DNA from: RGIG4079 sp045531405
Lineage (GTDB): Bacteria > Bacteroidota > Bacteroidia > Bacteroidales > Muribaculaceae
Length of the DNA: 64,000 nt
Direction of reading: 5' to 3'
Assembly (NCBI GenBank): GCA_045531405.1
Contig: JAZSDX010000050.1
Location: forward strand, 1-64,000
In this document: in pieces, positions 9,695 through 17,972 of the stretch
Layout: the number at the start of each line of letters is the position of its first letter
How positions within the stretch are numbered: the stretch's first letter is position 1
The notes under the pieces: generated by a model
What the model saw: only the letters and a program-made list of their open reading frames with translations
What the model was told of the DNA's origin: nothing
Databases searched by the model: none
Translations under genes and position numbers: made by a program

Positions 9695-10735
9695 ATGTGG
9701 TTAACTAACTCATCTATAGGAAGGAAGCTCATTATGTCTCTTACAGGAGCTGCCCTTATCCTATTCCTTACGTTTCACGTATTGATGAATGCAGTTGCTA
9801 TCGTGTGGCCAACAGCCTACAACACGATTTGCCAACTTCTCGGTGCCAACTGGTATGCACTCGTAGCATCTATGGGCCTTGCAGCCCTTTTCGTTATTCA
9901 CATTGTTTACGCGTTTATCCTCACTTTGCAAAACCGCAAAGCTCGCGGTAACGACCGTTACAATGTGACTACTCTTCCTCCTCACGTTGAATGGTCATCA
10001 AACAACATGCTCGTTCTCGGCTTCGTTGTTGTGGCATTCCTCGCTGCTCACATGATTCAATTCTGGGCAAAAATGCAACTTATTGAGGCTCTTTCTCACG
10101 ATCCTGCAACATGGGCAACTATTGAAGGCGCTAAAGCTAATCCTGCAATGGGAACATTGTTCCTTCACGCAGCATTTAACGAAGTGTGGACTTCTATCGT
10201 TTACATCATTGGATTCATTGCACTTTGGTTCCACATGAACCACGGTTTTTGGTCAATGTTCCAAACTGCAGGCTGGAATAACGATACTTGGTTGCCTCGC
10301 TTGAAAAAAATCTCTTTGGCTTGGACCACTATCGTTGTTGGTCTTTTCACCATCCAAGCTATATGGTTTACCTATCAAGCGAAAACCGATGCTTATCTCA
10401 ACGATGAAGCTCTTCAAGAACAATATTTTGAATGCTATGCAAAAATGCTTGAAGAAGGTAGAGTTGAGTTTCAAAAACAAGCAATGGCTCTCCAATTTTC
10501 TGACGCTACTGACGCAGAAAAACAAGTTCAATTTAATGTACTTCAATCTAAAATGCAAACAACAGAGGAGGGCATCTTATCTGCTATAAAAACTTACTGC
10601 AAAGGTCTTCCTCAAGTAAAAGCATTAATTCAACAAGAAGAAGCTCAAAAAGCAATGCAATCTCTTCCCGAAGAAATGCCAATTGAAGAAATTGAAGAAC
10701 CTGTTGATACAATAAATGTTCAACCCAATAATTAA
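9695..10735 (+). CDS. frdC: Fumarate reductase/succinate dehydrogenase cytochrome b subunit, with C-terminal extension
   Basis: Membrane anchor that passes electrons between quinone and the flavoprotein/iron-sulfur subunits. About five membrane helices span residues 15-232, with histidines (FHVLMNA, FVIHIVYAF, WFHMNHGFWS) suited to haem b. Family members are usually 220-240 residues; this one has 346. The extra 110 or so C-terminal residues are soluble, helix-rich and acidic at the end (PEEMPIEEIEEPVD). The frame runs cleanly into frdA, 9 bases downstream, so this is not an obvious frameshift artefact. Direction of the enzyme (fumarate reduction or succinate oxidation) is not decided by sequence. 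Confidence 0.9.
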   Translation: MWLTNSSIGRKLIMSLTGAALILFLTFHVLMNAVAIVWPTAYNTICQLLGANWYALVASMGLAALFVIHIVYAFILTLQNRKARGNDRYNVTTLPPHVEWSSNNMLVLGFVVVAFLAAHMIQFWAKMQLIEALSHDPATWATIEGAKANPAMGTLFLHAAFNEVWTSIVYIIGFIALWFHMNHGFWSMFQTAGWNNDTWLPRLKKISLAWTTIVVGLFTIQAIWFTYQAKTDAYLNDEALQEQYFECYAKMLEEGRVEFQKQAMALQFSDATDAEKQVQFNVLQSKMQTTEEGILSAIKTYCKGLPQVKALIQQEEAQKAMQSLPEEMPIEEIEEPVDTINVQPNN

Positions 10736-10744
10736 TCAAGCGAT

Positions 10745-12763
10745 ATGGATACTACTAAAATTGAGGGTATGATTGACTCAACCCCTATCATGAAGGATTA
10801 TGCCGATATGGAATCGGCTACTGCCACAAAGATTGATTCTAAAATTCCCGAAGGTCCTGTCGCTGAGAAATGGACCAACTATAAAGCTCACCAAAAACTC
10901 GTTAACCCTGCAAACAAACGCAACCTTGACATTATCGTTGTAGGTACCGGTCTTGCAGGTGCTTCAGCTGCATCTACTCTTGGTGAAATGGGCTTTAATG
11001 TGCTCAACTTCTGCATCCAAGATAGTCCACGTCGTGCACACTCTATCGCTGCACAAGGTGGTGTTAACGCTGCTAAAAACTATCAAAACGACGGTGACTC
11101 TATTTATCGTTTATTCTACGATACAGTAAAAGGTGGAGACTTCCGTTCACGCGAAGCAAACGTATATCGTCTTGCTGAAGTTTCTAACAACATCATCGAC
11201 CAATGTGTGGCTCAAGGTGTTCCTTTCGCTCGCGAATATGGTGGCTTGCTCGCTAACCGTTCTTTCGGTGGTGCTCAAGTATCTCGTACTTTCTACGCTA
11301 AAGGTCAAACAGGTCAACAACTTCTCCTCGGTGCATATTCTTCACTCAACCGCCAAATCGAAAAAGGCACAGTGAAATCATTCAACCGTCGCGAAATGCT
11401 TGATGTTGTTATCATCGATGGTCGTGCTCGCGGTATCATCGTACGCAACCTTGTTACCGGCGAAATCGAACGCTACGCTGCTCACGCTGTAGTTCTCGCT
11501 ACCGGTGGTTATGGTCGTGCATTCTTCCTTTCTACCAACGCTATGGGTTGTAACGGTTCGGCTGCTATCCAAGCATTCCGTAAAGGTGCTTACCTTTCTA
11601 ACCTCGCGTTCACTCAAATTCACCCAACTTGTATCCCTGTTCATGGTGAAGACCAATCAAAGCTTACTTTGATGAGTGAATCACTCCGTAACGATGGTCG
11701 CATCTGGGTTCCTAAAAAGAAAGAAGATGCCGAAGCTATCCGTGCAGGCAAAATGAAACCAACTGATATACCTGACGAAGATCGCGACTTCTATCTCGAA
11801 CGTCGTTATCCTGCATTTGGTAACCTTTGTCCTCGCGACATCGCCAGCCGTGCTGCTAAAGAACGTTGCGACGCAGGTTATGGTGTAGGTACAGGTAATG
11901 CTGTATATCTTGACTTCAAATATGCTATCCAACGCCTTGGCGAAGATGTAGTTCGCGACCGTTACGGCAACTTGTTTGAAATGTATGAAATGATTTCAGA
12001 CGATAATCCATACGAAACTCCTATGATGATCTTCCCTGCAAGCCACTACACAATGGGTGGTATCTGGGTTGACTATGAACTCCAAACTTCTATCAAAGGT
12101 CTCTTCGCTATCGGTGAATGTAACTTCTCTGACCACGGTGCTAACCGTCTTGGTGCATCAGCTCTTATGCAAGGTCTTGCTGATGGTTACTTCGTGCTTC
12201 CTTACACTATGCAAAACTACCTCAGCGACCAAATCAAGGTGCCTCACTTCTCTACCGATGCTCCTGAATTTGACAAAGCCGAAGCAGATGTTCGCGCTCG
12301 TATCGAAAAATTGATGAACATCAAGGGTAGCAAATCTCCTGATGAAATCCACAAACGTCTTGGTCATATCATGTGGGATCTCGTAGGTATGGGTCGTACA
12401 CTCGACAGCCTCGTTAAGGCTCTTAAAGAACTTGAAGAAGTGCGCAAAGAGTTCTATAGCGATCTTCGCATCGTGGGTAAGGCTGACGATCTTAACACCG
12501 AACTTGAAAAAGCACTTCGTCTTGAAGACTTCATCGAAATGTCAAAAATGATGGCTATCGACGCTCTTCACCGTAACGAATCTTGCGGTGCTCACTTCCG
12601 TGAAGAATACCAAACACAAGATGGTGAAGCCGCTCGTAACGATAAAGACTACATGTATGTAAGTTGCTGGAAATACAATGGCGAAAACGAAAAACCAACA
12701 TTGTATAAAGAACCTCTTAAATACGAAGCAATCGAAGTTCAAACTCGTAACTACAAATCATAA
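10745..12763 (+). CDS. frdA: Fumarate reductase/succinate dehydrogenase flavoprotein subunit
   Basis: Catalytic subunit that interconverts fumarate and succinate on the cytoplasmic side of the membrane. The 672 residues hold an FAD-binding GTGLAGASAASTLG motif near residue 67 and the covalent-FAD histidine in RRAHSIAAQGG near residue 100. The capping and active-site regions are present (HPTCIPVHGE, ANRLGASALMQG). A polar N-terminal stretch of about 55 residues precedes the FAD domain. Second gene of the operon, 9 bases after frdC. Confidence 0.95.
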   Translation: MDTTKIEGMIDSTPIMKDYADMESATATKIDSKIPEGPVAEKWTNYKAHQKLVNPANKRNLDIIVVGTGLAGASAASTLGEMGFNVLNFCIQDSPRRAHSIAAQGGVNAAKNYQNDGDSIYRLFYDTVKGGDFRSREANVYRLAEVSNNIIDQCVAQGVPFAREYGGLLANRSFGGAQVSRTFYAKGQTGQQLLLGAYSSLNRQIEKGTVKSFNRREMLDVVIIDGRARGIIVRNLVTGEIERYAAHAVVLATGGYGRAFFLSTNAMGCNGSAAIQAFRKGAYLSNLAFTQIHPTCIPVHGEDQSKLTLMSESLRNDGRIWVPKKKEDAEAIRAGKMKPTDIPDEDRDFYLERRYPAFGNLCPRDIASRAAKERCDAGYGVGTGNAVYLDFKYAIQRLGEDVVRDRYGNLFEMYEMISDDNPYETPMMIFPASHYTMGGIWVDYELQTSIKGLFAIGECNFSDHGANRLGASALMQGLADGYFVLPYTMQNYLSDQIKVPHFSTDAPEFDKAEADVRARIEKLMNIKGSKSPDEIHKRLGHIMWDLVGMGRTLDSLVKALKELEEVRKEFYSDLRIVGKADDLNTELEKALRLEDFIEMSKMMAIDALHRNESCGAHFREEYQTQDGEAARNDKDYMYVSCWKYNGENEKPTLYKEPLKYEAIEVQTRNYKS

Positions 12764-12781
12764 TAGTAACCACGGGGCAAT

Positions 12782-12806
12782 CAGAGTCGCCTCATAAGTG
12801 GCTCTG
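12782..12806 (+). other. Intercistronic hairpin between frdA and frdB
   Basis: CAGAG..CC at 12782-12791 pairs with GGCTCTG at 12800-12806. It lies in the 73-base gap before the preferred frdB start and could affect mRNA processing or stability; no T-run follows. Confidence 0.35.
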
Positions 12807-12836
12807 AAAGCCTACCAAATAATTAAAATTACAACA

Positions 12837-13592
12837 ATGGAAAAAACAATTAACGTAAACTTGAAAATTTGGCGTCAACGTGGTCCTAAAGAACCTGGCC
12901 AATTCAAAACTTATCAACTTGATAAAGTATCAACCGATAGCAGTTTCCTTGAAATGCTCGACATGCTCAATCAACAACTCGTTGAAAAGGGTGAAGAGCC
13001 GGTTGTATTTGACAACGACTGCCGCGAAGGCATCTGCGGTATGTGTTCACTCTATATCAATGGACACCCACACGGACCAGTTCAAGGCATCACTACTTGC
13101 CAATTACACATGCGCAAATTTAAAGATGGAGACACTATCACCATTGAGCCATGGCGTTCTGCTGCATTCCCTGTAATCCGCGACTTGACTGTTGACCGTA
13201 ACGCATTTGACAAAATCCAACAAGCAGGTGGTTACACTTCAGTAAACTGTGGTGGTGCTCCCGATGCTAACGCTACTCCTATCTCTAAAGAAGTAGCCGA
13301 CATCGCTATGGACTCTGCTACTTGTATCGGTTGTGGTGCTTGTGTTGCTGCTTGTAAAAACGGTTCGGCTATGTTGTTCGTATCTGCTAAAGTTAGCCAA
13401 TTTGCACTTCTCCCACAAGGTCAAGTTGAACGTGCTCGTCGCGCTCGCGCAATGGTTAAACGCATGGATGAACTCGGATTCGGTAACTGTACCAACACGG
13501 GTGCTTGCGCCGCTGAATGTCCAAAGAATGTGCCTTTGAGCAACATCGCTCGTCTCAACCGCGAGTTTATCAAAGCCAAATTCCAAGACTAA
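12837..13592 (+). CDS. frdB: Fumarate reductase/succinate dehydrogenase iron-sulfur subunit
   Basis: Electron-transfer subunit. A [2Fe-2S] ferredoxin-like domain carries CREGICGMC and a later Cys in TTCQLHM; the C-terminal half carries CIGCGACVAAC and CTNTGACAAECPK for the [4Fe-4S] and [3Fe-4S] clusters. An in-frame ATG at 12798 would add 13 residues (starting MALKAYQ) that fall in the hairpin region, so I prefer the ATG at 12837 (MEKTINVNLKIW), which gives 251 residues. Last gene of the operon. Confidence 0.95.
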   Translation: MEKTINVNLKIWRQRGPKEPGQFKTYQLDKVSTDSSFLEMLDMLNQQLVEKGEEPVVFDNDCREGICGMCSLYINGHPHGPVQGITTCQLHMRKFKDGDTITIEPWRSAAFPVIRDLTVDRNAFDKIQQAGGYTSVNCGGAPDANATPISKEVADIAMDSATCIGCGACVAACKNGSAMLFVSAKVSQFALLPQGQVERARRARAMVKRMDELGFGNCTNTGACAAECPKNVPLSNIARLNREFIKAKFQD

Positions 13593-13627
13593 TAGAGATT
13601 TAACCACATTTACATCTCATAAATCTG

Positions 13628-13658
13628 CGAGAGGATTGCCAAACAGGCAATCCTCTCG
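13628..13658 (+). terminator. Terminator of the frdCAB operon
   Basis: A perfect 13-bp stem (CGAGAGGATTGCC at 13628-13640, GGCAATCCTCTCG at 13646-13658) with loop AAACA, followed by TCATTTT. Confidence 0.9.
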
Positions 13659-13852
13659 TCATTTTGGGGGGCTCTAAATACTGCATAATAGCCAAAAACA
13701 GTTGACTATTGTACCGTACATACTCCTTTGATGGCTAGTCAAAAAAAATGAATAAGCCCAAAGATACTTATTAAAAATAATTGTTATCAATAGATATGTA
13801 AAAAATGACGAATAATATTTTATTTGCAAACTTTTTGTTCGCAAATATTTAT

Positions 13853-13860
13853 TAACTTTG
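13853..13860 (+). promoter_or_regulatory. Probable -7 box of the retron promoter
   Basis: TAACTTTG matches the Bacteroidetes -7 form. A TTTG at 13834-13837 lies only 15 bases upstream, shorter than usual. The inverted repeat ATTTGC/GCAAAT (13822-13827 and 13841-13846) spans this zone. A start near 13867 would lie just ahead of the predicted structured RNA. Confidence 0.5.
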
Positions 13861-13866
13861 CAACAC

Positions 13867-14080
13867 AATCAAAAATAGCGATCTTTGAGATTGTGGGTAC
13901 ACAACAAATTTTGATTTATGTCCGATTGTTTTGTCGGATATCTTTCTTTCAAAAAAAGGAAGGATAACCTAATGGTATATTTTATTTACAGTCCAGTGGA
14001 CTGATTTGTATTTCTCAATCACAATAGTGAAAGGAATAAAACACAAAGAAAAGGAATTTGTATCCCAATCTCAACGATCG
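13867..14080 (+). ncRNA. Retron non-coding RNA (msr-msd)
   Basis: Directly upstream of a retron reverse transcriptase. The outer a1/a2 pairing joins 13879-13901 to 14059-14080: CGATC/GATCG, TTGAGATT/AATCTCAA, GGG/CCC and TACA/TGTA, about 20 bp with small bulges. Inside lie a hairpin at 13918-13941 (ATGTCCGA/TCGGATAT) whose loop TTGTTTTG recalls the U-rich msr loops of known retrons, a weaker hairpin at 13941-13964, and a branched unit closed by TTTTATT/AATAAAA (13980-13986 with 14035-14041). That unit holds CAGTCC/GGACTG (13989-14003) and TCAC/GTGA (14019-14030), and is likely part of the msd template. The branching guanosine and msDNA ends are not assigned. A competing hairpin CACAATC/GATTGTG (13864-13895) overlaps a1. 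Confidence 0.8.
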
Positions 14081-14090
14081 TTTCTTTTAT

Positions 14091-15491
14091 ATGGAAAAAC
14101 TCGAAATAAGGAATAGTTTAATTGCGATTAAGTCTGTCGAAGATTTGGCGGAACTTCTGAACAACATCAAAAATGACAAGTTCAAAACGAGTCGTCATAA
14201 AATCACTGATAAACAATTAAAATACTATTCAAACAATAAATATGCACCAAAACGATATCGTACGTTTCATATAAGAAAAAAGAATGGAGGTTTGCGAGAG
14301 ATAAAAGCACCCTGCTATCAACTTAATATAATATTGCGAATGTTAAACATTGCTTTTGAATCGGTTTTTGAACCAGATTCTGTTGCAATGGGGTTTGCTC
14401 CAGGCAGGTCGGTAGTAAATAATGCCCAAATGCATATTAGGCATAACTATGTATTCAATCTCGATTTAAAAGACTTTTTCCTTTCCATACCACAAGCTAG
14501 AGTTTGGAAACGGTTGCAATTGGCTCCATTTAATTTTTCATTGGAGATTGCAAATGTAGTTGCTGGTTTATGTTGCTCATACAACGAAGAACGAGACCAA
14601 AATGTGCTACCACAGGGGGCACCTACTTCTCCATTACTTACCAATGCTATTTGTGGGAATCTTGATCGCAAAATGAAAGGCTTAGCCAAACGATTTGGGT
14701 TACATTATTCAAGGTATGCTGATGATATGACTTTCTCAAGTATGCATAATGTCTATAAAGAGGGTGGCGAGTTTCGTACAGAATTACTAAAGATCATATC
14801 AGAGCAGGGCTTCACTGTCAACGACAAAAAAACTCGATTACATAAAGCTGAACACCGACAGGAAGTGACAGGTTTGACTGTAAATACCAAAGCCAATGTT
14901 TCTCGTAAATATATCCAAGAGTTACGATGGATTCTTAACGTTTGGGATAAATATGGATATGCTAAAGCTTATGCATTGTTTTATCCTCGATATAAATCCG
15001 AGATGGGACATATAAAAAAAGGCGAACCAGTAATGGAAAATGTAATCGGGGGGAAATTAGATTATTTGCGAATGGTGCGAGGAGCAACTAATCCTGCATA
15101 TAAAAAACTTCAAGAACGATTTGATAAGCTTCAACAAGTAGTATTTCTTGAGACCGAAGAAGAACAACCTAAGACCCAAAAGTTTATGTATGTTCAGCCA
15201 TATACTATGACAGAATTCAAAGAATATTTCCTCACGGAAGTGTCTTTAATAGTTACAAAGAAGGGTAAATTAGTGGGAAAATGTACCATTGCCGGAATGG
15301 AAAAGAATTTGTCTATAAGTCATGCTGCTCAAGATTTTCTATGTCCAAAGCTTAATCTATGTAAAGAAGGAGATTCTGTTGTAAATGAAAAACTCAACGA
15401 TTGTTATGTTATTCTATGTCGAGCAAAAGGAAAGAATTATTGGATGATTGGGCTTATTGGTCAAAAAAGAAATATATTAAAAATGAAGTAA
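14091..15491 (+). CDS. Retron-type reverse transcriptase with unassigned C-terminal domain
   Basis: A 466-residue enzyme expected to copy part of the upstream RNA into msDNA in an RNA-DNA hybrid used in anti-phage defence. Motifs from the ATG at 14091: NAQMH at 111-115 (the retron NAxxH motif), FNLDLKDFF at 122-130, PQGAPTSP at 174-181, catalytic YADD at 209-212, and VTGLTVN at 259-265 (the retron VTG motif). Residues about 345-466 lie beyond the usual end of the family and look like a small beta-rich domain (EVSLIVTKKGKLVGKCTIAG). An upstream TTG at 14058 would start inside the a2 repeat, so the ATG 10 bases after a2 is preferred. No separate effector gene lies on either side. A group II intron or diversity-generating element is unlikely: no maturase, template repeat or variable protein is seen. 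Confidence 0.92.
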   Translation: MEKLEIRNSLIAIKSVEDLAELLNNIKNDKFKTSRHKITDKQLKYYSNNKYAPKRYRTFHIRKKNGGLREIKAPCYQLNIILRMLNIAFESVFEPDSVAMGFAPGRSVVNNAQMHIRHNYVFNLDLKDFFLSIPQARVWKRLQLAPFNFSLEIANVVAGLCCSYNEERDQNVLPQGAPTSPLLTNAICGNLDRKMKGLAKRFGLHYSRYADDMTFSSMHNVYKEGGEFRTELLKIISEQGFTVNDKKTRLHKAEHRQEVTGLTVNTKANVSRKYIQELRWILNVWDKYGYAKAYALFYPRYKSEMGHIKKGEPVMENVIGGKLDYLRMVRGATNPAYKKLQERFDKLQQVVFLETEEEQPKTQKFMYVQPYTMTEFKEYFLTEVSLIVTKKGKLVGKCTIAGMEKNLSISHAAQDFLCPKLNLCKEGDSVVNEKLNDCYVILCRAKGKNYWMIGLIGQKRNILKMK

Positions 15492-15521
15492 CCCCAAAAG
15501 TTTTTTGTCTAACTTTTGGGG
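15492..15521 (+). terminator. Hairpin after the retron reverse transcriptase
   Basis: CCCCAAAAGTT (15492-15502) pairs with AACTTTTGGGG (15511-15521). It follows the stop codon at once. The T-run is in the loop rather than after the stem on the plus strand, so termination may be partial. Confidence 0.6.
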
Positions 15522-15574
15522 GCAGTTCAATATGACATGTTTTCTTATTAACTTATCAAATTATTTCCCAGCTC

Positions 15575-16891
15575 TTATTTTTCACGCATAAATACACAGA
15601 TAGGCGTTCCATGGAATTCCCAATTAGCGCGTATCTTATTCTCAAGATAACGACGATAAGGCTCCTTCACCCATTGAGGAAGGTTACAGAAGAAAATAAA
15701 TGTGGGCACAGGCGCTCCTTTGAGCATTGTCACATATTTAATCTTCACATATTTACCTTTATTTGCAGGTGGTGGATATGCCTCTATTGCTTCAAGCATC
15801 ACATTGTTGAGTTGAGATGTAGGAACAAGGCGTGTGCGATTTTGATACACCTCTACTGCAGTTTCAAGCACTTTATAGATGCGTTGCTTGGTAAGAGCCG
15901 AGGTAAATATGATTGGAAAATCGGTAAACGGTGCGAAACGCTCACGAATAGATGCTTCGTAGTGTTTAATTGCCTCAAGTGATTTATCTTCTACCAAATC
16001 CCACTTATTGACACAGACCACAAGACCTTTCTTGTTGCGTTGAATCAACGAGAAGATATTGGTATCTTGTGCCTCAATGCCACGAGTTGCATCAATCATG
16101 AGGATACACACATCGGATGCTTCTATTGCACGAATACTTCGGATTACCGAATAATATTCGATATCTTCATTTACCTTGGTTTTCTTTCGAATACCGGCTG
16201 TATCTACTAGATAAAAATCAAAGCCATATTTATTATAACGAGTATAGATACTATCACGAGTTGTTCCGGCGATATCTGTCACAATGTTACGTTCTTCGCC
16301 AATGAACGAGTTAATCAATGATGATTTACCGGCATTAGGACGCCCGACAATAGTAAATTTAGGGATGTCATCTAGTTGCTCTTCGGCATCATCTACTTCG
16401 GGAAACTTCTTTATTACATCATCAAGAAGATCTCCCGTTCCATATCCACTCACTGCCGACACCGGATAGGGATCTCCAAGCCCAAGACTGTAAAATTCAG
16501 GCACATTATAAAGCCAATCATTCGAATCGACTTTATTTGCCACCAATATCACCGGTTTTTTTGACTTACGAAGTATCTCAGCCACATGATCATCAAGGTC
16601 GGTAACGCCATTCATGGCATCAACAACAAAGAGTATAACATCGGCTTGCTCAATAGCAAGTGCCACTTGCTTATTTATTTCACCTTCAAATATATCTTCA
16701 GAGTTAACCACCCAACCGCCGGTATCGACGATTGAAAATTCACGCCCACCCCAATCAACTTTTCCATATTGACGGTCGCGAGTGGTGCCTGCCGTTTCAT
16801 CAACGATTGCTTGACGCGACTCGGTCAATCGATTAAATAGTGTTGATTTTCCTACGTTGGGGCGTCCTACTATTGCTACAAGTTGTCCCAT
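15575..16891 (-). CDS. der: Ribosome-assembly GTPase Der (EngA)
   Basis: Essential double GTPase that matures the 50S subunit. The 438 residues carry two G domains (P-loops GRPNVGKST near residue 8 and GRPNAGKSS near 183) and a C-terminal KH-like domain. The switch and specificity motifs DTAGTTRD, NKVD and NKWD are present. It is last in the leftward yceD-rpmF-fabH-era-der row and lies 72 bases after era. Confidence 0.97.
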   Translation of the reverse strand: MGQLVAIVGRPNVGKSTLFNRLTESRQAIVDETAGTTRDRQYGKVDWGGREFSIVDTGGWVVNSEDIFEGEINKQVALAIEQADVILFVVDAMNGVTDLDDHVAEILRKSKKPVILVANKVDSNDWLYNVPEFYSLGLGDPYPVSAVSGYGTGDLLDDVIKKFPEVDDAEEQLDDIPKFTIVGRPNAGKSSLINSFIGEERNIVTDIAGTTRDSIYTRYNKYGFDFYLVDTAGIRKKTKVNEDIEYYSVIRSIRAIEASDVCILMIDATRGIEAQDTNIFSLIQRNKKGLVVCVNKWDLVEDKSLEAIKHYEASIRERFAPFTDFPIIFTSALTKQRIYKVLETAVEVYQNRTRLVPTSQLNNVMLEAIEAYPPPANKGKYVKIKYVTMLKGAPVPTFIFFCNLPQWVKEPYRRYLENKIRANWEFHGTPICVFMREK

Positions 16892-16963
16892 AATTTCTTC
16901 AGTTCTGATGGTTTTTCAATTATTGATTACAAATATAACTATTTTATGTGAAAGGCTATCAAT

Positions 16964-17860
16964 TTATTCAATATAACCAAACGAACGCAATTTATTTTCA
17001 CGATTGCGCCAATTAGGTTCTACTTTGACAAACATCTCAAGGAATATACGTTTACCGAAGAAGGTTGAAATATCCTTACGAGCCTCTGTTCCAACCTTTT
17101 TTAACATTGTTCCACCACGCCCAATGATAATTCCTTTCTGGCTATCTCTTTCAACATATATCACGGCCATAATGTGAATAGCATCGTCGCTTTCATCAAA
17201 TTTTTCCACGATGACCTCAACCGAATATGGCACTTCTTTGTCATAATTTAATAGAATTTTCTCCCGAATAATCTCTGTAACAAAAAATCGTGCCGGCTTA
17301 TCGGTCAATGCATCTTTACCAAAATAAGGAGGACACACCGGCAATAGTTCAACAATACGAGCCATGAGATTGGTCACATTGAAATGTTCCTTGGCCGATG
17401 TTGGGAATATTTCTGCATTGGGCAATCGATCTTTCCATCGGGTCACGATCTGCACCAAGTCATCTTGTCCCTTGAGTAAATCTATCTTATTTATGACTAA
17501 AAGCACCGGTATCTGCTCCTTTGCAACTTTGGCAAGAAACTCTGCATTTTTCTCAGGATCTTCCACTACATCAGTCACATATAGTAATATATCTGCATCA
17601 GTGAGAGCTCCTTCTGAAAAATCGAGCATACTTTTTTGCAATTTATATTTTGGAGACAATACCCCCGGAGTATCAGAGAACACAATCTGATAATCATCGG
17701 TATTTACAATTCCCATGATGCGATGACGCGTGGTCTGTGCTTTAGCAGTGATAATACTCACTCTCTCTCCTACCAAATCGTTCATCAAGGTTGATTTACC
17801 GACATTGGGATTACCTACTATATTTACAAATCCGGATCTATGTTCGTTAGTCATATTCAT
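16964..17860 (-). CDS. era: GTPase Era
   Basis: GTPase that binds 16S rRNA near the anti-Shine-Dalgarno end during 30S assembly. The 298 residues hold P-loop GNPNVGKST at 16-24, DTPG, NKID and a C-terminal KH domain with the GIIIGRGG motif. Length is normal. Translation starts at the ATG at 17860; a second ATG two codons in is also possible. Confidence 0.97.
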   Translation of the reverse strand: MNMTNEHRSGFVNIVGNPNVGKSTLMNDLVGERVSIITAKAQTTRHRIMGIVNTDDYQIVFSDTPGVLSPKYKLQKSMLDFSEGALTDADILLYVTDVVEDPEKNAEFLAKVAKEQIPVLLVINKIDLLKGQDDLVQIVTRWKDRLPNAEIFPTSAKEHFNVTNLMARIVELLPVCPPYFGKDALTDKPARFFVTEIIREKILLNYDKEVPYSVEVIVEKFDESDDAIHIMAVIYVERDSQKGIIIGRGGTMLKKVGTEARKDISTFFGKRIFLEMFVKVEPNWRNRENKLRSFGYIE

Positions 17861-17972
17861 CTATATTTTAACACAAAAGAAACACGAAAATAGCCACAAA
17901 TCACACACTGATGACTCCGCTATTTTCGTGTTAATATAATTGTATGAAAGAAGATTTCTAATCGTTAGATTA

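Noticed and set aside
13674..13868. A leftward 64-codon frame over the retron leader
   Set aside because: It lies across the retron promoter, has no recognisable similarity and fits chance in AT-rich DNA.
13660..15530. Diversity-generating retroelement or group II intron
   Set aside because: No template/variable repeat pair, no Avd-like gene, no maturase or endonuclease domain; NAxxH and VTG motifs point to a retron.
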